Below are positions 37,948 to 47,799 of a DNA stretch of 64,000 nt, in pieces. Both the position numbers and the translations under genes were made by a program. Origin of the DNA: Ziziphus jujuba (lineage: Eukaryota > Streptophyta > Magnoliopsida > Rosales > Rhamnaceae); NCBI RefSeq assembly GCF_031755915.1, contig NC_083388.1:3851501-3915500 (forward strand), in the 5' to 3' direction. The notes beneath the pieces are model-generated. The model was not told the origin of the DNA, did not search any database, and worked only from the letters and a program-made list of their open reading frames with translations. Position 1 is the first letter of the stretch. Each line of letters starts with the position of its first letter.

Positions 37948-39852
37948 TCATGATTTACCTTGACTACTTGCTATTACCTTTGTTTGATCGAGATGAGCTG
38001 CATCCCATATCTTCACACCAGAAGGAGAACCTGAACTCTCATTTTTGGTAGTTAATGAGACATTCGAGATCCCATATTTTTGGCTATGAAGTCTAAGGTT
38101 GTTTCGAACAAAAACTAGATCTTCCACTCTCTCCACTCCCAATCTGTTGGTGGTTTCTCGACATGAAAAGCCACTATCTTGCCAGATTTCTTGACACATT
38201 GCAACACTTGAAACCTGACTCAAAACTTTTATAGCTAATGTCTGTAAGTGTGGTATTTCAAAACCAAAGTTTTCCCACCATGCAACTGGATCCATTTTAT
38301 CTCTACAATCCACAGCATCTTCATCACCTAAGGAGCCATCTAATCGCCAGAAAGAGCTAAGCTGCTCCCTAAGATATCGTCTAGCTGTTATTTCACTCTC
38401 ATACCTTTCCAAGGTGGCCTTCCAACCCCGCATTACTATTTTATCCTTGTTTTGACCTCTACCTAAATATCTAGGGTTCAATATGTAACCAGCAGCATGG
38501 AGTGGAGAAAATAACACATCCCATCTGTTCTCTATAAGTTCTTCCAATTGAGTCAATACATTTCCGTCAATACCTTTACTCTTGACAGTTTCTAGAGCCT
38601 GAACCCGCCAATTACAAATATCACCCATAACAAATTTGTCAACATTAAATGTACCAAGCAATCTTACAAATGGCTCAAATATCTGCGACACCAAATGAGC
38701 ACTGCTCCAGAAGTCATCTCCCAAAATGACAGCTTCAACACTTGCCATGTCATCTGGAATACTAAGTTTCCATTGTTTCCACTCTTCACTAACAACAACC
38801 TCTTGAAGCAGTTGCTTTACATCGGAAATCCTTTGAACAATGCAAAAGGAAGGTGCAAACTTCAAAGCAAGAATATCAGAGCTATCTTTTAAATTTTGAG
38901 GGAACATGCATGGGGAAAAGTGCTGATACATAAGGATGCATTCTTCAATTTCCTTAGCACACAAGACAACAGATTTTGTCCAATCCAATTGAGCTATTTC
39001 TTCCATCAACATACGGATGGCATCTGAAGTGCAGGGAGACCAAAATATATGAGGAAACTTTGACGACACGAGGGAATCGGATAACTTAATTGAATCATCC
39101 AGATGTGAGATTATTTGAAGCACATTTTCAGGTCCAATTTCCATAATTGCATCACAAAGAACACCCATTAACAAATTGAGTGCCCCATCAATATCATCTA
39201 TGTCTACTGCTTTCAAAAACACAAGTCCTCTTGGACTAGAAATAAAGATATCAATATGGAAACAGCCAAGCATGGTTTCTAAGTGGCCAACACAGAGTAG
39301 TGTACATCCTGTTTGAGGCCAAGATTCCCTAACTAGAGCCACAGATTTCTCAATCCTGCTTTTCTCTTTACTTAGATAGGAATTAGATAGCTCATCTACC
39401 GACAAGGGTTCATAACCAGGACCATAAGCAGCAATTGCTTTGGCCATTTCACGAAAGTAAGGAGAGTTGACAACATTGACATTCAGTCCATCGGCATAAA
39501 AAAATCTAGCCACTATATCATCTACTTCTTCTTTGGAGAAACAGGTAACACTTGGCCGTGAAGTACGAATGCGCTTGCCAGGTTTCCCAGTTCCAGAAGT
39601 TCTTTTCTTTTTCCGAGCCACACGCTCTTCTTCTAGAATTTGAAATGCTTCTCTTAAAGTCCTGTCTATTGCTGGACAGCTTTTTACCCCAACACCAGTG
39701 AACCCAAGTAGGTGGGCTCTAACACGTGAATAAGAACCATTATACCGTTGATTACAGTGATTGCATTTCCATCTTTTTGTGCCACTTCCTTTGTCAAATC
39801 CACCAAACACACTAACATGCTTCCATCCCCACTTGTCAGATTCTGATGGCAT
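37948..39852 (-). CDS. BED zinc-finger protein derived from a hAT transposase
   Basis: One uninterrupted 634-aa frame. Residues ~7-62 form a BED finger (WKHVSVFGGFDKGSGTKRWK, CNHC, then RVRAHLLGFTGVGVKSC), followed by a basic nuclear-localisation-like region ~79-100 (RKKKR, GKRIRTSR). A DUF659-like transposase core spans ~115-265 (FFYADGLNVNVVNSPYFREM, EKSRIEKSVALVRESWPQTG). A hAT dimerisation region follows near 505-575 (DPVAWWENFGFE). The core has lost its acids: the usual SDGW is CVGH and the usual TDNA is SHLD. No terminal inverted repeats flank it, so it is a domesticated, probably DNA-binding nuclear protein. A 5'-UTR intron is suggested by tgcag/ttctcgag at about 39870 and cgcaag/gtttcg near 40696. 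Confidence 0.9.
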   Translation of the reverse strand: MPSESDKWGWKHVSVFGGFDKGSGTKRWKCNHCNQRYNGSYSRVRAHLLGFTGVGVKSCPAIDRTLREAFQILEEERVARKKKRTSGTGKPGKRIRTSRPSVTCFSKEEVDDIVARFFYADGLNVNVVNSPYFREMAKAIAAYGPGYEPLSVDELSNSYLSKEKSRIEKSVALVRESWPQTGCTLLCVGHLETMLGCFHIDIFISSPRGLVFLKAVDIDDIDGALNLLMGVLCDAIMEIGPENVLQIISHLDDSIKLSDSLVSSKFPHIFWSPCTSDAIRMLMEEIAQLDWTKSVVLCAKEIEECILMYQHFSPCMFPQNLKDSSDILALKFAPSFCIVQRISDVKQLLQEVVVSEEWKQWKLSIPDDMASVEAVILGDDFWSSAHLVSQIFEPFVRLLGTFNVDKFVMGDICNWRVQALETVKSKGIDGNVLTQLEELIENRWDVLFSPLHAAGYILNPRYLGRGQNKDKIVMRGWKATLERYESEITARRYLREQLSSFWRLDGSLGDEDAVDCRDKMDPVAWWENFGFEIPHLQTLAIKVLSQVSSVAMCQEIWQDSGFSCRETTNRLGVERVEDLVFVRNNLRLHSQKYGISNVSLTTKNESSGSPSGVKIWDAAHLDQTKVIASSQGKS

Positions 39853-40710
39853 ACTTCAAACTCGAGAACTGCATTTCCACCAAAAACAGAAAACAAAGTA
39901 ACAAACGAATCTCTGAAAACACGTTTATTTTAGTCAGCACCAGGAGAAGCAGAACAAGCATGTAAAAGCTCTCGAATTATCCTATCCTTCTTTCAAATAT
40001 AATAATCAGAACTACAATAATAAAAACTAAGATATGCTCCACATACAGAGGTGACAAGCAACCAAATTAAACATAAGACAAGATTATAGCACCCTTAAGT
40101 TTAAATGAAACAACCGATTCAACATGATTCTCCAAAACTTGCTACACTGTATAACAAGCCAAAAGGGTGTGCACAACTCATTCCCCTGTATACAAATTCG
40201 TTGGCCTAAAATAAAAAAATAAAAAAAGGAACAGTTCCATGAGGTTCAAATTTTCTTTATCAAAAACTAAATAGAGAAAGAAAACAGATTTGTTTCTCTT
40301 GATTTTTATTTGTTGTTTGCTGATATGAACATGGTACCACCAAAAAAAAAAAAAAACAAAAAAAAAACAAAAAAAGCCATTTTTTCCCTGCAATATTTGT
40401 AATGTGAATTATGAGATCATGCTTATAAGAATCATCACATAAAGTTACAGCATTTTTGTTTCTGCTAAACTCCAATACTTATTCCCAATTTACACTAAAC
40501 GTAATTAAAACAAAATCAGAATTCAGGAGGATATACTTCCATAAAGAAAACCACATATATATTCTATATGATATAATTCAGAGATATTTTATTGAAATAA
40601 TAAGAAAAGGGAGATTTAAATATATATACCTGGATATGAAACATAAAAAGAGTACAAGTGTGGTTTTTTTTGCTGTTGATTCGAATCATCGAAACCTTGC
40701 GTTTCTTTTT

Positions 40711-40719
40711 TTAGGGTTT
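40711..40719 (-). promoter_or_regulatory. telo-box in BED gene leader
   Basis: AAACCCTAA on the minus strand, just upstream of the proposed 5'-UTR donor. Telo-boxes are typical of plant genes expressed in dividing cells. Confidence 0.6.
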
Positions 40720-40781
40720 CTGGTTTCTGAGAATGTCTCCTGATGAAACTTGAAACTCCCACTCTTTTAGTTTTCTTTTTG

Positions 40782-40805
40782 GGCCCATTCATCATTCCAG
40801 GCCCA
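40782..40805 (-). promoter_or_regulatory. Two site II (TGGGCC) elements, BED gene promoter
   Basis: TGGGCC occurs twice on the minus strand (40782-40787 and 40800-40805), about 70-90 bp upstream of the telo-box. The TCP-binding site II plus telo-box pair is a known plant housekeeping promoter arrangement. Confidence 0.6.
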
Positions 40806-40829
40806 TCCGTTTCGTGGACTTAGCGTTTC

Positions 40830-41329
40830 TTTCTTTCTTCTTTTTTTTTTTTTATTATTATTATTTTTTTTCTCTTTAATATTTTACGTTAATTATGTTT
40901 CATTTATTTAATTAATCCCAAAGAAAATAATAGAAATGTGAAGAGTCTTCTTTAAGAAACAGCTTTTTAAGGAGAAATATAATTGTTTTTACTTTATATT
41001 ATTTTATTTTATTTTTTTCATTTAGAGTACCTTTTCTATTTACTCGTCTCTCTTATAACAAAAATACTGTTTTCTGTTCTTTATATGTATATATATATAT
41101 ATATATATAAAGATAGATCTGTTTTCTTATAGAGCATGTTTGGCTATAATATATAAAAACAGTTTTTTATTTCTTATTTTTGAGCCAGAAAGTTTTCTAT
41201 TTTTTTAAGAATAGGAAAATTACATTTTTAAAAGCAGAGGATAGAAAAATTACCTTTTCTATTGTTTTTATGAGAATAATTATTGCTAGAAGAAAAAAAT
41301 TGTAAAAGCAGAGGAAAGACCAAAATGAT
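40830..41329. other. Intergenic, AT-rich
   Basis: No gene. A (TA)n tract lies at about 41088-41109. The right end merges into the duplicated subtilase 3' flank. Confidence 0.5.
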
Positions 41330-42600
41330 GTTTGGTAAAAAGCTTCATTAGCATGACACTCCCAACTGTTTGATGTGTAATTGAAAATTTATACAGGTAA
41401 ACAATCAAGTAGAAATGACTCTGGCTTTTTTAATTTTACTTTACTTTCATTATAACCTATTTAAAATTTCTTAGGCAACAAAATATTACACCACAAAACT
41501 TGGTCAAGACCAAAATAATGAAAATTGAAACTTAAAATTATTTAATCCATGTAATATCACCATAAACTACATTAGATGAAACGATACTTGTATGCTTAAT
41601 GGTCACTTTATAAGATTGTTTCTCATATTTTGTATCAAAAACTAATTTTCTTGGTAACACAGTAACACTTCAACTTCGAAATAAGGTGGTGATGTTATAA
41701 AAACTTTCGCCAATATAGATAATTATGCGTTTTTCAGAACTTCTTAACCATCATTGAAGAGTAATAATTAATAAAAATATTAAAAAAAAATCAATGAAGA
41801 TGTATTATTGTAAAAAAAACAATAAAAATTAAATGATTGAGATCCTCATATTCGAATTTTATAAGTTTCTAATTTCATAAGTAACGAAAAATTAATCTTA
41901 TTTCAAGATCCAACGAACATAATAAATCAACATAATCTTGTATGGTTGTATCCTAAATTAAACTTGGATCAAAGTCTATTTGAATCAATCATAAATTAAC
42001 CTGGATCAAGTGCTCTGCTATTTGATACAAAATTAATTTCCAACAGCTAACTATTGAGGACAAAAGTTCCGTGTCCTAACATGTCACTAGTTGAGTTCTT
42101 ACCCTGTATCAGCCGCTTTTTTTTTCTTTTTCCAACTGGCTATTGAAATATCAAACTCCTATAAGCTTGTTATTACACACGGAGGAGTTGAAATTCTCTC
42201 CTGCATAGCATATTCCTTTCCATTTTTTGTTGTTATATCAGTGTTCATACTAGTATCTTTGAAACTTGTGTTTATACTATTTGGTACAAAATTTCCAACA
42301 GCTAGCTATGGAGGAAAAAGGAGTTCCGTGTCCTAAGATGTCACTCGTTGAGTTCTTACACTGTATCAGCCCTGTTTTTTTCTTTTTCCACATGGCCATT
42401 GAAATATCTGACTTCCGTAAGCTTGTTATTGGACAAAGAGCAGTTGAAATTATCTCCTCCATAAAGTATTCCTATCCATTTTTCTTTTTTTTTTTTTTTT
42501 TTTTTTTTGGGTTTTGTCGGTGTACTTGCCAGTATCTTTGAAACTTGGGCCTCTAGTCAAACTCCACTGTAAGTAAAACCAATTATAACATCTTTATGTA
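41330..42600 (-). pseudogene. Subtilisin-like protease relic, copy 1 (collapsed)
   Basis: Minus-strand relic paralogous to 47570-49600. Sequence matching the C-terminal fibronectin-like region (KKF...TVTN...YK block, about 41550-41760) is joined directly to the region just after the catalytic Asp. About 1.1 kb present in copy 2 is missing, including the catalytic Ser region. The remaining stretch is itself tandemly duplicated (about 42027-42285 and 42286-42596), and the two halves differ by small changes and a poly-T insertion. There are many stops, so it is non-functional. Confidence 0.75.
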
Positions 42601-42899
42601 TCAATAGGAAAAATATAGATAAATGATCACCATTTGTATATCAAACCACAATTTAAATTATAATATTTTTATAAGTCTATATATATATATATATAAATAT
42701 ATAATATAAAGAACTTTTGGTATTATTTGACCACATGCAGATAAATAAGGAATTCAAACCAAGCGTCACCATCATACAGGTGTCAATTTCAGTCACTAAA
42801 TAAATGCACGAAATACAAAATTTCGTAATTGCAACTAATAATATAATAAATATCTTCTTACTCAACCGAAAAAATACTCATTAATATCTTCACATATAT

Positions 42900-43031
42900 G
42901 ACGAAGCAGCATGGCCCAGTGGTAAGGCACTGCTACTGGCGCCTAAGAGGCGCGAGTTCGAGTCATCCTGGGGTGGGGGGGGTTAGGGGCGCCAAATATC
43001 AGGCGCAGTGATACCAAAATTTCAAAAAAAA
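42900..43031 (+). mobile_element. Short tRNA-like SINE upstream of transporter copy 1
   Basis: About 130 bp with box A-like tggcccagtggtaaggc and box B-like gagttcgagtcatcc, ending in a poly-A run. The flanking duplication is approximately aatatcttcacatatat (42883-42899) and aaaatcttcatatatat (43032-43048). The matching site in copy 2 (51595-51615, attaatatcttcatataaa) is empty. Confidence 0.85.
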
Positions 43032-43315
43032 AAAATCTTCATATATATATATATATATATATACACCAAGTTGACTGTTAGCTTGACACATGGTCTCACA
43101 TGATGAATTTATAGTTTGAATTGTGATGAAAAAAAATAAAAAATAAAAATAAATAGTCAAAGAAAGTGGCCACATAACCATCACCTTTTTATCATCAAGA
43201 AAAAAAAAAAAAAAAGAAAAAAAAATCATCTTATTGTTTACTCCCATCTGGCTTTTGTTATTTTTTTTCCCTTGTCCATCTTCCATTCCACAGAAAGAGA
43301 AAAGAATAAAGAGAA

Positions 43316-46300
43316 ATGGGGACTCTGCAGCAACCAGTCTCAGCAGCACAAGCTTATGAAAGAGAAGCTGCAAAAGAAGAAGCCCATAATCATCATCAAG
43401 ATGCTGGAGCTCTTTTTGTTCTGAAATCAAAAGGTAATCCAGTTTCTCTTTTCTCCTTTCTCTAATTTATCTTTGATCTTTCTCTTTGATGATTGTGGAA
43501 TTGTGATAATTATAAATGATAAATAATGGGAATGGAATGGAAATGAATATTAATTTCAGGATCATGGGTGCACTGTGGATATCACTTAACAACATCAATA
43601 GTAGCACCACCTCTGCTGAGTCTGCCTTATGCTTTCACCTTCCTTGGATGGACTGCTGGAATTTTGTGTTTGGTTATCGGGGCTCTTGTCACTTTTTATT
43701 CATACAATTTGATTTCTTTGGTTCTTGAACATCATGCTGAATTGGGTCATCGTCATCTCCGTTTCAGAGACATGGCTAATGATATTTTAGGTACTTCTTT
43801 TATTTCCTTCAATTTATTTATTTTTTTATTTCCTTCAATTATATCAATCCATTCATTTTCTTTTCATTGATTTCTATCCCCCTTTAATCAATTCTAACAA
43901 AGTTTTAAAAAAAAAAAAAATGCTAGAGCCATACGAATACGAATAAGGTCTAATGACAAAACTATGCTAAATTAAAATTTAAAAAGAAAAAATCGAATTA
44001 TCTACTCTAATACTTAAAAAATAATATTTACAAAAAATGTATGTGATATGGTTTTGTTGTCCTCTCTTATCAATTTCTCTTTTCCATGATAAAAAAAATT
44101 AAAAAAAATGGAAAAACAAAATTACTATAATATAATCAGTTTGGACCATTCCACATTCATTTATATGAAACAGCTGCAGGCTTTGTCATATACATGTGCA
44201 GTCTGTATATTTATTATTAGATACAGAAATGTTATCGTGAATGGCTGATCAACAATTGTCCCACAAAAGGTGGACCATGTCGCCCACAATAGTAAAGTCC
44301 TTATTAAATGTATAAATAATAATATTTCCAGTTCTTTTCCACTAGTTTTGGTTAAGTTTCCAACTTTTATAGAAACCAGTGGTTTGTATAGTAGATGAGG
44401 AATAAAAAAATATCATTAGGTCAATTCCTAAATAATATAAAAATCGATTTTGACCAAATAAAATGGTGGTAAAAAGTGAAAACCATATCATCTAAATTTC
44501 CACTCGATCTTCATGTCAACATTGAGATGTGCATTTTTAACGTCTTATGGATGTGATGCGTATCAGGAAAGAAAACCAAGAGGCCAAATCAAAATTCTTC
44601 TTAGATAGGTTATAAACTAAGGCCTAAAGAAAATCCAACCTAGAGGCCAAATCAATTTTTTTCTTAGATAGGCTATGAACTAAAGCCTAAAGAAAATCCT
44701 TGGAAGAGATACAAATTAGATTTCAACATTTAATAAGAAAATAATTTTTTTGAAATATTTCTGAAGTAATATTTTTTTTTTTCTTTTTTGAGAGAGAGAA
44801 GTAATCATTTCTAAGTGGATATTGAAATGTCATTTTCTTTTGGGCCCCCCTAATAATTGGATGATTTGAACCTAAAACCTTACATATTGAAAAAATGGAT
44901 ATAGAACCTTACATATTGAAAAAGTGGATGTGGCCACTAACCGTCTCCAAGAACATGTTAAAAGATGATTAGTAAAAATATATAAGTGAATATATATATA
45001 TTTTTTGGTGAATACATATAACTGAATATTTGACTGTCAGTGGTGAATTTCTGATAATTACCATCTATTTTGTTGCATATTTCACCACTATAGAAATTTC
45101 AATCTCCATAAAGAAATAATTTTATTTTATTTTATTTTATTTTTTTAAATAAGGTGTTAACTTCTAACAATTAACAAATGGTAAAAAACAGGGCCCAACT
45201 GGGGTCGTTATTTTGTTGGCCCAGCTCAGTTCATAGTCTGCTATGGTGCTGTGGTTGCTTGCACTCTTCTTGGAGGACAATGCATGAAGGTAATTCCATT
45301 AACCTTTATATCATTCAAATAATATATTGCATTATTTGCATAATTTTGTTATTTTAATTTGTGTATTTAGTATCAAGTGGTACTACGGCAGTTGGTAGAT
45401 GATTCTTTCATTGCTAATAACACATTGTAAATTTAAATAGAAATAATTACAAATATTTGTAAATTAGAAAGTTTGTTGATATATGTTCTTTTTGCAGTCA
45501 ATTTACTTGCTGTCAAACCCAAATGGAAGCATGAAGCTTTTTGAATTTGTAGTGATATTTGGATGCTTTATGCTGATTTTAGCACAAATCCCATCTTTTC
45601 ACTCTCTGAGGCACATCAATTTGGTGTCCCTAGTGTTATGCCTAGCCTACAGTGCCTGTGCAACTGCTGCTTCTATTTATATTGGTAATATATCCCTATA
45701 TATACTAAAACAAAATTTATTAAAAGTTTAATATCCAATACAAAGTTCATAAACCATGAATTTTATTTTATTTTTGTTAGGAAATTCATCCAAAGGGCCA
45801 AAGAAGGACTATTCTCTACAGGGTGATAATGAAAGTCGAATTTTTGGGATCTTCAACGCAATTGCTATCATTGCCACAACATACGGCAATGGTATCATTC
45901 CAGAAACTCAGGTCCTAAAATTTCTTCAATTTCTTTTCAGTCTTAGAACTTTATGTTAATGGATTCCATTACAAGAAAGCTCTTTTTCTAAGCCTTTTTT
46001 TTTTCTTTTTTCTTTTTTTTTTATTGGCTTCACAGGCAACGCTAGCACCTCCAGTGAAAGGAAAGATGTTCAAGGGTTTATGTGTCTGTTATATGGTAAT
46101 TATGGTGACTTTTTTCAATGTTGCAATTTCTGGGTATTGGGCATTTGGGAACCAATCTGAGGGTCTCATTTATACCAATTTCCTAGAAGATGGCAAACCT
46201 TTGGTCCCAAAATGGTTCATTTTCATGATCAACATTTTCACCATACTTCAACTATCAGCTGTTGCTGTGGTGAGAAAACAGTTCTTTTTCTCCCTTATCT

Positions 46301-46740
46301 TTCTTTGTGTCTTTCTAAAAAGAAAACCACCGTTACTAAGTTGCATTGTTTTGTTGTAGGTTTATCTCCAGCCCACAAATGAAGTGCTAGAGAGAACATT
46401 TGCAGACCCATCAAGCAAAGAATTCTCTTCCCGAAATGTGATCCCCAGAGTGATAGCTCGGTCACTCTCTGTTGTCGTATCAACAACTATAGCGGCAATG
46501 CTTCCATTTTTTGGGGACATCAGTGCTGTCATTGGAGCATTTGGTTTCATGCCTCTTGATTTCATCTTGCCAATGGTATTCTTCAACGTAACATTTAAAC
46601 CATCCAAGAGAAGTCTCATTTTCTGGTTAAATGTCATAATTTCTGTAGTTTTTTCAGCTCTAAGTATCATAGCAGCAATAGCAGCAATAAGACAGATCAG
46701 CCTTGACGCCAAAAATTATAGATTATTTGCAAACGTATGA
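43316..46740 (+). CDS. GAT1: GABA/amino acid transporter GAT1-like, copy 1
   Basis: AAAP-family, proton-coupled carrier; the plant GAT1 clade imports gamma-aminobutyrate across the plasma membrane. Seven GT-AG exons (43316-43433, 43560-43790, 45192-45289, 45498-45684, 45781-45911, 46036-46269, 46360-46740) give 459 aa. A polar His/Glu-rich N terminus precedes about ten membrane segments. Family hallmarks are TTSIVAPPLLSLPYAFTFLG, WGRYFVGPAQ, LLGGQCMKSIYLL, FGIFNAIAIIATTYGNGIIP, ISGYWAFGNQSEGLI, VYLQPTNEVLE and LPFFGDISAVIGAFGFMPLD, ending DAKNYRLFANV. The start is the only ATG matching the spliced frame. Exon lengths are identical to copy 2. Substrate is inferred from the clade. Confidence 0.94.
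43791..45191 (+). other. Intron 2 of transporter copy 1
   Basis: 1.4 kb. It contains a ~58-bp imperfect tandem duplication (44579-44636 and 44642-44699, unit starting agaggccaaatcaa) and a smaller duplication of accttacatattgaaaaa near 44877-44926. Confidence 0.8.
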
Positions 46741-47379
46741 TTAGTTTTCGACCATCTCAGCTTATTTTGTTACTTTCTTTTTTTTTTTTTTTATTTAATT
46801 GATTGTTAGTATGGCTAACTTCTTATTTTAAGTGTGGAGTTCTTCTTAGTTAATTTTACATATATATGAATTGGTATGCAAAGTAATGGTTCTTTTTTAT
46901 TATTATTTCAGGGGAAAAAAAAAGGTAATGGAGGTTTAATTATATATTATTTAACTTTTTTCTTGGGTTGTAAATAGGTTCCAATAGATTGTGGTCGATT
47001 CGGGATTGATTCGGTTTTAACTCATTGGAATTCGACTTCTCATTAAAATAAATCAATTTTGAACATTAAATTAAATTCCGAATGAAACTTGTAAGTAGTT
47101 CACAAATAGCTTAATTTGTTATTTGTACATGTTTATTAAAAAAAGAAATTGTTTTATTAATTTAAGGGGTAATTACACCTTGCTACCATCTAGTTTCAAA
47201 ATGTGAAAAGGGGTGGATTTCTGTTTGATTTAATCGATTTTTTACATTTTTTATTTTTTATTATTATTTTTTATTTTTTGCAAACCGAACGAAACCATAG
47301 TGAAGAGTCAAACCAAATGGAACCTAACACAAATTAATGTTACATGCAGCGAATCTAACACAAGTTCAAACGAAACAAA
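46741..47379. other. Junction between duplication copies
   Basis: 3' flank of transporter copy 1. No gene. The copy 2 segment begins near 47380 with sequence matching the BED gene 5' intron. Confidence 0.6.
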
Positions 47380-47799
47380 CAATACGACATGATTCTCCAA
47401 AACTTGCTAAACTATAAATAAAGCAAACCAAAAGCGTGTGCAAAACTCATTCCCCTGCATAGGAATTCAATGACCTAAAACAAAATAAATAAAAATCATC
47501 AAGCTCTCACACCATAATTATTTGGATTTTCAATCATCAGATCATACAATTGAAGAAAAAGAAGTTCAAAAAGATGTTTGGTGAAAAGCTTCATTGGCAT
47601 GATGTTTGGTGAAAAGCTTCATTGGCATGACACTTCCAACCATAAGATGTGTGATTGAAATTTTTACAAGCAAACATATCAAATAGAAATGACTGGTTTT
47701 TATAATTTTAATTTACTTTCATTATAACCTATTAAAAAATATCTTCGTCAACAACTTATTACACCACAAAACTTATTAAACACAAGCAAAAATTTAGTA

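Larger units (their letters stand above)
40110..46740. repeat. Tandem segmental duplication, copy 1
   Basis: Copy 1 pairs with 47380-58046. It contains part of the BED gene 5' intron (gattctccaaaacttgct... ctcattcccctg, 40124-40230), a collapsed subtilase relic (41330-42600), conserved transporter upstream sequence (ttaagaacttttggtat type, 42710 onward) and the transporter gene. Order and orientation are the same in both copies. Confidence 0.85.

Noticed and set aside
42091..42541. Two plus-strand hydrophobic frames with similar sequences
   Set aside because: Antisense readings of the duplicated subtilase relic; the sense strand is minus.
42905..42975. Possible tRNA gene (gcccagtggtaaggc ... 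gagttcgagtc)
   Set aside because: Only the A and B boxes are conserved. The acceptor stem does not pair, a poly-A tail and target duplication follow, and the site is empty in the paralogous copy, so it is a SINE.
46362..46712. Minus-strand 116-codon frame, also seen at 57668-58018
   Set aside because: Antisense of transporter exon 7. It is open in both copies only because the sense exon is conserved.
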